A DNA stretch of 64,000 nt from assembly GCF_008831305.1 (NCBI RefSeq), contig NZ_ML708621.1, forward strand, positions 62,001-126,000, written 5' to 3'. The notes beneath the pieces are model-generated. The model ran no database searches, had not been told where the DNA came from, and saw only the letters and a program-made list of their open reading frames with translations. Source of the DNA: Kocuria coralli (lineage in GTDB: Bacteria; Actinomycetota; Actinomycetes; Actinomycetales; Micrococcaceae). Shown here piece after piece: positions 53,275 through 60,797 of this stretch; position 1 is the stretch's first letter; each line of letters opens with the position of its first letter. A program made the position numbers and the translations under genes.

Positions 53275-54462
53275 ATGAAGACCATGGAGCGAGAGCGGGT
53301 GGAGCGCTTTGAGCGCACGTTCCATGAGAGAGACATCGACTCGACCTACCTCGAGTTGTACCGCCGGGAGCAGGTCCTGCCCCGCGCCTTCGCCTACATC
53401 CACGCTGGCCTCGACGTCGAGTTCAAGCACATGAACTACAAGGCCCGTGGCGGTAGCAGCGGACACTTCAATGCTGACAACTCGAGGAACCTGCTAGATC
53501 TCATCGACCTCCTGGCCGAAGCTCGCACGATGCTCAACAAGGCCGGTCACTCGCTGACCATGGCTCCCGATTACCAGCGGGTCATCGAGAACGCGCCGGC
53601 ATGGCTCGTTGACAGTGGAGGGAGCCCCATCCCTGAAGGCTTCACTCCCGTCGAGGTCGAAAGCTACGCGCCAGTCTTCAGCCTTGGTGACCAAGCCGTA
53701 CCAGTCTCCGATTCCCGCATGGTGAAGCTGACGTCCATCGGTGAGGGCGCATTCGCCTTGGTTCATCGGTTCACTGATCCGAACTACGGCATGACCCTGG
53801 CAAGGAAGAAGCTCAAACCCGGTGCTGATGATCGGGAGAAGGAGCGCTTCCGACGGGAGTTCGAGCTGATGAAAGAGCTTCAGTTCCCATACGTCCTTGA
53901 GGTCTACAACTTCAAGGAGTCGGACTGGTCGTACACCATGGAACACTGCGACACCTCGCTGGAGGACTACGTCGCGAAGCGCAACAACCAGCCAGGCTTC
54001 GGCCCGACCACCCGCAAGCGAATCGCGCTGCAGTTCCTCTACGGCCTCAACTTCATTCACTCCAAGGGACACTTCCACCGGGATCTGAGCACCAGGAACG
54101 TCCTGCTCCGCACCTTCGGCGGTTCAGCTGTGCTGGTCAAACTGTCCGACTTCGGCCTGGCCAAGCTCAAGGGGTCCGAATTCACGATGACGGAGACCGA
54201 ACTCAAGGGTACGAAGATCGATCCAGCACTCGGCTCTTTCAAGGACTTTGCTGCTGTCCATGACATCTTCGCGGCGGGCTTTGTACTGCTGTACATCTTC
54301 ACTGGGCGGAAAAACATCGGGCGGAACGATGCAACTCCGATCGAGCAGATCATCCACAAGTGCATCGATTCTCAGCCTGACCGGCGCTACCAGTCGGTGA
54401 TGGAGCTGATCGCTGACGTTGAGGCACTGGACACGACCGTGATTGGCGAAGCCCCGGCGTAG
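53275..54462 (+). CDS. cytosolic Hanks-type Ser/Thr protein kinase with novel N-terminal domain
   Basis: A 395-residue kinase. Residues 1-145 form an unassigned domain. The kinase domain runs from about 150: glycine loop SIGEGAFALVH (154-164), Lys near 178, catalytic HRDLSTRN (268-275) and DFGLAK (292-297). There is no membrane helix and no PASTA domain, unlike housekeeping PknB, so it acts in the cytosol. TAGCCT, six bases and ATG mark a leaderless start. It sits between ychF and mobile or defence genes, like single-gene defence kinases such as Stk2, but similarity to a known defence kinase is not shown here. Confidence 0.88.
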   Translation: MKTMERERVERFERTFHERDIDSTYLELYRREQVLPRAFAYIHAGLDVEFKHMNYKARGGSSGHFNADNSRNLLDLIDLLAEARTMLNKAGHSLTMAPDYQRVIENAPAWLVDSGGSPIPEGFTPVEVESYAPVFSLGDQAVPVSDSRMVKLTSIGEGAFALVHRFTDPNYGMTLARKKLKPGADDREKERFRREFELMKELQFPYVLEVYNFKESDWSYTMEHCDTSLEDYVAKRNNQPGFGPTTRKRIALQFLYGLNFIHSKGHFHRDLSTRNVLLRTFGGSAVLVKLSDFGLAKLKGSEFTMTETELKGTKIDPALGSFKDFAAVHDIFAAGFVLLYIFTGRKNIGRNDATPIEQIIHKCIDSQPDRRYQSVMELIADVEALDTTVIGEAPA

Positions 54463-54518
54463 TTTGCCCGCTGTGACGTGCCGACGCTGGCATTGGATCC
54501 TAACCGTGGGTTTGTGGT

Positions 54519-54912
54519 TCATCCTATTTGAGGTGGGGTCAGCCCGCCTGCGACGAGGAGTATGTGTAGCCGGTAGTTGTCGCAGTTGCGGAAGCCGCGG
54601 GCGACGCGGCGATGCAGCACGATGAGCCTATTGACGGCGTTGGTGCCGCCGCTGTTGGACCGCACTGTGCTCAAGTACGACACGAACGCGGCCTTCCACC
54701 GAGTCCGGGTTCTCCCGAGTCGGCGGAACTCGGAGACCGGCCAGGTGGGGAACGATTCGGGCATACGTTCGGCGAACTTGCTCCTCTCGGTGGGGTCCTT
54801 GACGCGGTAGGCGTCGCGTAGCGGGCTGGCGGACTGCCACGCGAGTTCAACCTCGATGATCGCCTCAGCGAGTTCAAGGCCTGCCGGGTCCGTCATGGAC
54901 TCTAGCGGCGCA
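54519..54912 (-). pseudogene. ISL3-family transposase remnant (C-terminal part)
   Basis: The frame encodes the ISL3 transposase C-terminus: WKAAFVSYLSTVRSNSGGTN, then LHRRVARGFRNCDNYRLHIL. Only the last ~110-130 residues of a usual ~400-550 remain, and the frame abuts the stop of the OLD gene, so the 5' part was lost. Evidence of past transposition in the island. Confidence 0.8.
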
Positions 54913-56646
54913 TCAGATGGTTCGTGCGGCCGCGGCAAGTATAGGAAGTCTTGATCGCAACCGCTGATAGGAAGCCGGCAACCTATTGGATGGAATCCCA
55001 GTAAATGACTTAAGTAGGTATGCCTGGTCCTTCAATGCATCCTTTTTGGCCAAGAGGTTCTTCTCGGTCCTATCCACTCCGGTGAGGCCAGTCAGGTCAA
55101 ACAAACGTTCGCGCGTCGCTGGAACTGATACGAGGTCGACTTCCATTGAATACCGGAATGCAAAGAAATTTACGCTCTGAAGCATGTCCATGGATGCCCG
55201 ATGGTTGTGCACCAGGGCGTGGAGCAGACTGCGCTGATCCTTGGGTGCCGGAAAAAGCGCGGCGAGGAGGCTCCGTTGCTTCGCCTCTGCTCGGTACAGA
55301 GGGAATCCCTTCGAGTCAATGCTCTTCTTGCGCTCGTTATTATTGCGGTAAGGGACGAAGTAGTCTTTGTCGACAATGAACGCTGATGGAATCGACAACT
55401 CAAGCAGTAAATGATACATGTGCGGAATTGACGGGATTCCGTCAACGCAGAATATAGTCATCCCGCGTTCCTCGATCTCTACGCCCGCCTCGCGGAGTAG
55501 TTGGTCCACGACGTTGGAGTCGATGGGGCTTTCGGTCACGATCACGAAATCGGCGAAGAGGAAGCTGGAGTTCTTGCGGCGATGAAATTTGTAGTAGCTC
55601 TCTCGATCAAGTCCGTGATCTTGGAAGAATGATGACGGGATCTGGCTGACTTCCGCCTCGAGTTCGCGGGTGGCGGACTTTACGCGCCTACACAGGACGA
55701 CCTGCTCGTGCTCAAGTGTGTCGACAATGGTCGGAGAGTGCGTAGTAAACACAACCTGCAGGCCAAGGTCCCCCAGTACTCGCATGAGTTGTTGCTGTGC
55801 CTGAGGGTGAAGATTTTGCTCAGGCTCTTCGAACCCCAAGACGTAGTTGGTGTTCTCGAGTTCTGCGAGGTAGGCGTAAAGGGCGAATACTGCCATGCTC
55901 TGAGTTCCACTCCCGCTATCCGCAAGTGGTATCAGCTGCCCTCCCTCCTTTACCGAGAGTCGCAAGTTTTGTAACAGGAGTCGGTAATCGGGGGGCGTGG
56001 CGTACTCGAGCTGGAAGGAAAACGGTCCAGACATCGGCGCAATCTTACCGAGATGCTTTTCTAGCCCGGAAAGCGAGCGCTTCTGGAGATCCGAAGCAAC
56101 TCGGGCAATTTGCGGGCTTCTCCTATCGCGTTGATGGTTCGCGGCTACCCATTGCTCGACCGCCCTTTCGAGGAGTCCACTGGACCCGTCGTGCGCCACT
56201 TCGTGATCGCGCCGAATGGGGATGAAGGCGAATGACAGGTATTGTCGAAGAGTGTCATGGAAATCGGTAGGCATCGCGGACCATTTCCCGGCGGCATAGC
56301 ACTCCCACTTCTTCGTGGACCGGTACTTGAGTCTGGCTCGCACCTGGCCTACTGTGGGATCCGAGAGTGGCAACCCAGAATCCGCGAGCCCTTCGAGAAC
56401 GACCTCGATCACGGATTGTGAACCGCTGGTGTACTTGTGGCGACCCGACTGAAAGTCTGACTCCTCGGCCGCGTAGTTAAAGAAAGCGTTAAGCGCCCTC
56501 AAGACTGTTGTTTTACCTGACCCGTTTTGCCCCACTAGCGCTGTGGTGTCCCCAAGCTCGATTTCGGCTGACTCTATGGCGCGAAACCTGCTAATTTTGA
56601 TCCGGGTGAGGCGGGCCTTTTTAGGTGACGGAATGCTTTCCGGCAT
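54913..56646 (-). CDS. OLD-family ATPase/Toprim nuclease
   Basis: About 577 residues from ATG 56646 (AGGAAAGG upstream). N-terminal SMC/RecF-like ATPase: Walker A GQNGSGKTT near residue 40, ABC-type signature region LADSGSGTQSMAVFALYAYL, Walker B VLGFEEPEQNLHP. C-terminal Toprim nuclease: the glutamate in VIVTESPIDSN and the DxD in AFIVDKDYF. This is the class-1/2 OLD architecture found in GajA and other anti-phage nucleases. No UvrD-like GajB gene adjoins, so it is not canonical Gabija. Lower GC and different codon use from the core genes suggest transfer. Confidence 0.88.
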   Translation of the reverse strand: MPESIPSPKKARLTRIKISRFRAIESAEIELGDTTALVGQNGSGKTTVLRALNAFFNYAAEESDFQSGRHKYTSGSQSVIEVVLEGLADSGLPLSDPTVGQVRARLKYRSTKKWECYAAGKWSAMPTDFHDTLRQYLSFAFIPIRRDHEVAHDGSSGLLERAVEQWVAANHQRDRRSPQIARVASDLQKRSLSGLEKHLGKIAPMSGPFSFQLEYATPPDYRLLLQNLRLSVKEGGQLIPLADSGSGTQSMAVFALYAYLAELENTNYVLGFEEPEQNLHPQAQQQLMRVLGDLGLQVVFTTHSPTIVDTLEHEQVVLCRRVKSATRELEAEVSQIPSSFFQDHGLDRESYYKFHRRKNSSFLFADFVIVTESPIDSNVVDQLLREAGVEIEERGMTIFCVDGIPSIPHMYHLLLELSIPSAFIVDKDYFVPYRNNNERKKSIDSKGFPLYRAEAKQRSLLAALFPAPKDQRSLLHALVHNHRASMDMLQSVNFFAFRYSMEVDLVSVPATRERLFDLTGLTGVDRTEKNLLAKKDALKDQAYLLKSFTGIPSNRLPASYQRLRSRLPILAAAARTI

Positions 56647-56836
56647 GCGCATCCTTTCCTCGTGCAATGTGCGGGTGGGGCGACACTTTGGTTGACGAAA
56701 GTCGACTCCGCCGTCCCCGCGAGGGAGTGGGACTTGTCAACCATATCTGCATAGAGGCGCAATCGGTCTGGAACGGCACGCTGCGAGGCGTCGACTGCTC
56801 TCGGGAGGATCGGGTCCTCCGCAGATGAGGGGCACA

Positions 56837-57721
56837 CTAGGGCAGGTTTCGTTCCGCCAGAGTGCGAGTGATCTCGTCCCACTGGGAGCTTGCGATCAAT
56901 TCGCGGTGCCGGCGTGAGGCGGTCTGCCATGACCCGAACTCCGCTGGGAGCTCGCGCCACGTGATGCCAGTACGGGTCTTGTAGAGAGCGGCGTCGACGA
57001 TCGTGCGTATATCAGTGCGTGGCCGCCCTCGGCGAGGGCCCTCTGCTGAATGAACGATGTGCTTGATCCAGCTCCATTGCTCATCTGTAAGTTGTTGATA
57101 GTCAGGCTGGAGGCGCTCGATGTCGCTGCCGTCGTCACTATCGTCCGTCTGGCCATCGGTTCGCACGGCCTTGACCACGCCGCGGATGACAGCGCATTCG
57201 GTGCATTGGACGGTTGGTTCAACGTAGCGAGGGGAGTGCCCGGCCAAGGTCTCGACGTGCTGGCAGGTCAGGTGTACGCGCCAAGTGGTGCTGCGGTCGA
57301 TGCGCAATGAGGGCGGGTACAGAAGCTGCCGGAGCTCATCGCGCTGAGCCGGCGAAAGCGGCGGGAACGGGCAACACAGGTGGCAATGCTCCACCCTGTT
57401 GTTCTCGAGACGCCAAACACCCATGTTGCATGCCGCATGCTCAGCCCTGAACTCGGCATTGTCGGCGTCGATCAGTGCAAGGCGCTCTTCATCAGTCCCC
57501 ATGGCTGCCTCACCGAGAAGTGCACGCCCACACGCGCGGCATGGCTCGCCCGCTGCATAGGCTTCGTAGGTCAGCTGGGGGTCGCTGCCTGCCCATTCCC
57601 TCCGCTTTGCCTCCTCTGCTTGGGCCCACGATTCCGAGAGCAGTGCCCTGCTGCGCGGTGTGTGCAGGACGCGGGGGCGAGCTGTCGAGCTCCCGTCGGG
57701 GATCTGCTGCGAATCGGGCAT
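56837..57721 (-). CDS. zinc-cluster protein fused to a DUF4096 (IS5-type) DNA-binding domain
   Basis: A 294-residue protein. Residues 1-55 are polar. Two cysteine/histidine clusters follow: C61-C64 with H95/C98 and HCHLCC (112-117), then HLTCQH (150-155) with C173-C176. Residues about 211-288 match the DUF4096 helix-turn-helix found at the N-terminus of IS5-family transposases (LTDEQWSWIKHIVHS, RRGRPRTDIRTIVDAALYK, GITWRELPAEFGSW). No DDE catalytic part is present and the frame ends cleanly, so the domain seems domesticated. ATG 57721 has AAGGAG at nine bases; ATG 57727 is possible. Divergent from the XRE controller gene across a palindromic operator. Function unknown. Confidence 0.75.
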   Translation of the reverse strand: MPDSQQIPDGSSTARPRVLHTPRSRALLSESWAQAEEAKRREWAGSDPQLTYEAYAAGEPCRACGRALLGEAAMGTDEERLALIDADNAEFRAEHAACNMGVWRLENNRVEHCHLCCPFPPLSPAQRDELRQLLYPPSLRIDRSTTWRVHLTCQHVETLAGHSPRYVEPTVQCTECAVIRGVVKAVRTDGQTDDSDDGSDIERLQPDYQQLTDEQWSWIKHIVHSAEGPRRGRPRTDIRTIVDAALYKTRTGITWRELPAEFGSWQTASRRHRELIASSQWDEITRTLAERNLP

Positions 57722-57791
57722 TACCATGCTCTCCTTCGAGGTCTGATGCGGCCCAGTGCGAGTTGCGCGCGACCCTGCCTCGAGCGCAACA

Positions 57792-57821
57792 GGAAGTGAT
57801 AACTTCCTGGAAGTCATCACT
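57792..57821. promoter_or_regulatory. nested palindromic operator between the divergent genes
   Basis: Three GGAAGT/ACTTCC half-sites in tandem: GGAAGT-N4-ACTTCC (57792-57807) and ACTTCC-T-GGAAGT (57802-57814), all within a 27-bp near-palindrome (57795-57821; AGTGAT ends). The arrangement resembles double operators bound by restriction-modification controller proteins. Likely bound by the XRE protein encoded 21 bp downstream. Confidence 0.7.
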
Positions 57822-57842
57822 ACCAGACCTGAGGCTGGTTGT

Positions 57843-58058
57843 GTGACAGAACCGCTGAAGAAGGTGCTCGGAGCGCAGGTGCGCGATCTGCGTCTTGCGC
57901 GCCATCTGTCGCAGGAGGGTCTCGCCGAAGAACTCGGTGTCTCGACTCGGTACCTCGCCGGCATCGAGCGCGGGGAGCGCAACCTCACCCTGGATTCGGT
58001 GGATGCTCTCGCTGAGCAGCTCGAGGTCGAGGCGCGTTCGCTGATCATTCGGCCTTGA
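57843..58058 (+). CDS. small XRE-family (controller-like) regulator
   Basis: A 71-residue single-domain helix-turn-helix protein from a GTG: LGAQVRDLRLARHLSQEGLA, then LGVSTRYLAGIERGERN and a dimer helix. Size and layout fit C proteins that time expression of restriction-modification systems. A GAGG lies upstream. It precedes hsdM by about 245 bp, with a gene remnant between. Control of the island is inferred. Confidence 0.8.
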   Translation: MTEPLKKVLGAQVRDLRLARHLSQEGLAEELGVSTRYLAGIERGERNLTLDSVDALAEQLEVEARSLIIRP

Positions 58059-58061
58059 TGC

Positions 58062-58208
58062 CCGCTGCGTGAGCTGGAGGGTCACGGTGTCACGCCTGAG
58101 ACCGACGCACTGCTCGATTGCCGGGTCACGATCCCGATGAGTGGCCGCGTCGACTCGTTGAACGTGACGGCCGCAGCGGCTGTGGCGTTCAACGAGTCGG
58201 CGCGGTGA
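58062..58208 (+). pseudogene. 3' remnant of a SpoU/TrmH rRNA/tRNA 2'-O-methyltransferase gene
   Basis: Directly after and in frame with the XRE stop codon, about 48 codons give the SpoU C-terminus: IPMSGRVDSLNVTAAAAVAF is the conserved motif 3 that helps bind SAM in the trefoil knot, then FNESARR-stop. No start or upstream domain exists, so this is a gene end left by recombination. It suggests that the XRE gene region replaced the rest of a spoU gene, or that the island joined here. Confidence 0.75.
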
Positions 58209-58302
58209 TGATGCGGGAAGCCCGAGTGTCAGTGGCCCCCGATATCGTAAGAGCAAATACCCCAACACCGTGATTGCGCAGTGGCGCGGAGGAGCACGAC
58301 TT

Positions 58303-59874
58303 ATGGCACCGACCACCAAAGAGGCGCAGCGAGCTGAGTTGCACAAGACGATCTGGCGCATCGCGAACGACCTGCGCGGCAGCGTCGACGGATGGGACTT
58401 CAAGTCCTACGTGCTGGGGATGCTCTTCTACCGGTTCATTTCTGAGAACCTCACGGCGTACCTCAACAAGAACGAGCACGATGCGGGCGACGTGTCGTTC
58501 GACTACCGGCTGGCGGCGGATTCCGACGCGGAGTTCGCACGCGACGAGGTCGTCGCCGAGAAGGGCTTCTACATCCTGCCGTCGGACCTGTTTGCCAACG
58601 TTCGGGAGCGTGCGGCGCGGGACGAGAACCTCAACGAGACGCTCGAGCGGGTGTTCAAGAACATCGAAGCGTCGGCGCTGGGCACAGACAGCGAGGACGA
58701 CATCAAGGGGCTGTTCGACGACCTGGACGTCAACAGCAACAAGCTCGGCTCGACCGTCGCGAAGCGCAACCACAAGCTGGTGAAGCTGCTCGACGCGATC
58801 GGCGACCTGCCCCTGGGTCGATGGGAGGACAACTCGATCGACCTCTTCGGCGACGCGTACGAGTACCTGATGCAGATGTATGCGGCCAACGCCGGCAAGT
58901 CCGGTGGCGAGTACTACACGCCCCAGGAGGTCTCCGAGCTACTGGCGCGCATCACGGTGGTCGGCAAGACACAGGTCAACAAGGTCTACGACCCCGCTGT
59001 CGGATCGGGGTCGCTGCTGCTGAAGTTCGACAAGGTGCTCGGTAAGAACAACGTCCGCCAGGGGTTCTACGGTCAGGAGATCAACCTGACCACGTACAAC
59101 CTCGCGCGGATCAACATGTTCCTGCACGACGTCAACTACGCCGACTTCAACCTCGCCCACGGCGACACCCTGATCGATCCACAGCACTGGGACGACGAAC
59201 CGTTCGAGGCGATCGTCTCCAACCCGCCCTACTCGATCAAGTGGGAGGGCGACGCCAACCCACTCCTGATCAACGACGAGCGGTTCGCACCGGCAGGAGT
59301 CCTCGCGCCGAAGTCGAAGGCCGACTTGGCCTTCACGATGCACATGCTCAGCTGGCTGGCCGTGAACGGTACCGCTGCGATCGTCCAGTTTCCCGGCGTG
59401 CTCTATCGCGGGGGAGCGGAAAAGAAGATCCGCCAGTACTTGATCGACAACAACTACGTCGACGCGGTGATCCAGCTGCCGCCGGACCTGTTCTTCGGCA
59501 CGACTATCGCGACTTGCATCCTCGTGCTGAAGAAGTCGAAGAAGACCAGTGACGTGCTGTTCATCGATGCGTCGGCCGAGTTCAAGCGCGTCGGCAACAA
59601 GAACAAGCTGCTCGAGAAGCATCAGGAGTGGATCCTCGACGCGTTTACGACGCGCGAGCCAGAGGACTATTTCACCACAGTCGTGAGCAACGAGGACATC
59701 GCGGCGAATGACTACAACATCGCCGTGTCGTCCTATGTCGAGGCAGAGGATACCCGCGAGGAAGTCGACATCGTCGAGCTGAACGCCGAGATCGCGCGCA
59801 TCGTCGCGCGCCAGGCAGAGCTTCGTACAGCGATCGACGAGATCGTGGCGGATCTGGAAGGTGCGTGGTCATGA
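58303..59874 (+). CDS. hsdM: type I restriction-modification DNA methyltransferase subunit
   Basis: A 523-residue adenine-N6 methyltransferase. N-terminal helical domain (LHKTIWRIANDLRGSVDGWD), SAM motif I DPAVGSGSLLLKF, and catalytic motif IV SNPPYSIKW. It methylates host sites and forms the M2S1 and R2M2S1 complexes. GGAGGAG is nine bases before the ATG. It overlaps mrr by 4 bp. Confidence 0.96.
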   Translation: MAPTTKEAQRAELHKTIWRIANDLRGSVDGWDFKSYVLGMLFYRFISENLTAYLNKNEHDAGDVSFDYRLAADSDAEFARDEVVAEKGFYILPSDLFANVRERAARDENLNETLERVFKNIEASALGTDSEDDIKGLFDDLDVNSNKLGSTVAKRNHKLVKLLDAIGDLPLGRWEDNSIDLFGDAYEYLMQMYAANAGKSGGEYYTPQEVSELLARITVVGKTQVNKVYDPAVGSGSLLLKFDKVLGKNNVRQGFYGQEINLTTYNLARINMFLHDVNYADFNLAHGDTLIDPQHWDDEPFEAIVSNPPYSIKWEGDANPLLINDERFAPAGVLAPKSKADLAFTMHMLSWLAVNGTAAIVQFPGVLYRGGAEKKIRQYLIDNNYVDAVIQLPPDLFFGTTIATCILVLKKSKKTSDVLFIDASAEFKRVGNKNKLLEKHQEWILDAFTTREPEDYFTTVVSNEDIAANDYNIAVSSYVEAEDTREEVDIVELNAEIARIVARQAELRTAIDEIVADLEGAWS

Positions 59875-60797
59875 CGGACATGCCCAACTGGGAAGGCTTC
59901 ATGATCCCGACGCTCAAGGTAATGAGCGATGGCATCATCCGCCACTGGCGCGAGTTTCAGCCTCTCGTAGCTGATCAGGTGCAGCTCACCGATGAGCAGA
60001 GGAAGGAGATGCTTCCGTCCGGGAGCGCGCTCAAGTATGAGAACCGCATCGGCTGGGGCGTCTCGTTCTTGACGAACGTCGGCGCGCTCAGGCGTCCGAA
60101 ACGCGGTCACTACCAGATCACTGATGCCGGCAAGCAGCTCATCGAGCTGTTTCCGAACGGTGCCAAGGAACGTGACATCAAGGTGCTCGGTGCGGACCCC
60201 AGCTCGCCGATCCGCGAGTACGTGGCGACCACGACCCGCAAGACGCGCGATTCTGCAACGACCGCTCCGACAGAAGAGTCGTCGATGACTCCGACCGAGC
60301 AGGTGCAGAGCGGCATCGAGCGGATCCACGACGAGATCGCGGTCGAGCTGCTCGCCCGGCTGCAGGACAAGGACCCAGGCTTCTTCGAGCAGGCGGTTGT
60401 CGATCTCCTGCTGTCAATGGGCTACGGCGGCACCAACGGGGCCGGCAGCGTCACCCAGCTCAGCAACGATGGCGGCATCGACGGTGTCATCGACCAGGAC
60501 ATCCTCGGCCTCAACCGCGTCTACATCCAGGCCAAGCGTTACCAAGACGGCAACACTGTCGGACGCCCCGACCTCCAGGCGTTCGTCGGGGCCCTCAGCG
60601 GTAAAGCCGACAGTGGCGTCTTCATCACGACCAGCCGCTTCTCCGACGGCGCACGCACCTACGCTGAGAACGTGCCGACCCGCATCATCCTGATCGACGG
60701 CAAGCGCCTCACCAGCCTGATGATCCGCTACGGCGTCGGCGTGCAAGTGAAAGAGACCTACAAGGTCGTCGAGATCGACGAGGACTTCTTCGCATGA
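59871..60797 (+). CDS. mrr: Mrr-type restriction endonuclease inside the type I operon
   Basis: A 308-residue protein. N-terminal Mrr winged helix (about 5-90: LKVMSDGIIRHWREF, FLTNVGALRRPKRGHYQITDAG), a linker of about 50 residues, then the PD-(D/E)XK Mrr nuclease (about 155-290): DPGFFEQAVVDLLLSMGYGG, GGIDGVIDQD and YIQAKRY give the Asp-Gln-x-Lys centre. Classical Mrr cleaves modified DNA. Overlaps of 4 bp with hsdM before and hsdS after mean it is made with the type I complex. Confidence 0.93.
   Translation: MTDMPNWEGFMIPTLKVMSDGIIRHWREFQPLVADQVQLTDEQRKEMLPSGSALKYENRIGWGVSFLTNVGALRRPKRGHYQITDAGKQLIELFPNGAKERDIKVLGADPSSPIREYVATTTRKTRDSATTAPTEESSMTPTEQVQSGIERIHDEIAVELLARLQDKDPGFFEQAVVDLLLSMGYGGTNGAGSVTQLSNDGGIDGVIDQDILGLNRVYIQAKRYQDGNTVGRPDLQAFVGALSGKADSGVFITTSRFSDGARTYAENVPTRIILIDGKRLTSLMIRYGVGVQVKETYKVVEIDEDFFA

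Noticed and set aside
54913-56646. Complete Gabija system
   Set aside because: No GajB-like UvrD helicase gene next to the OLD gene on either side.
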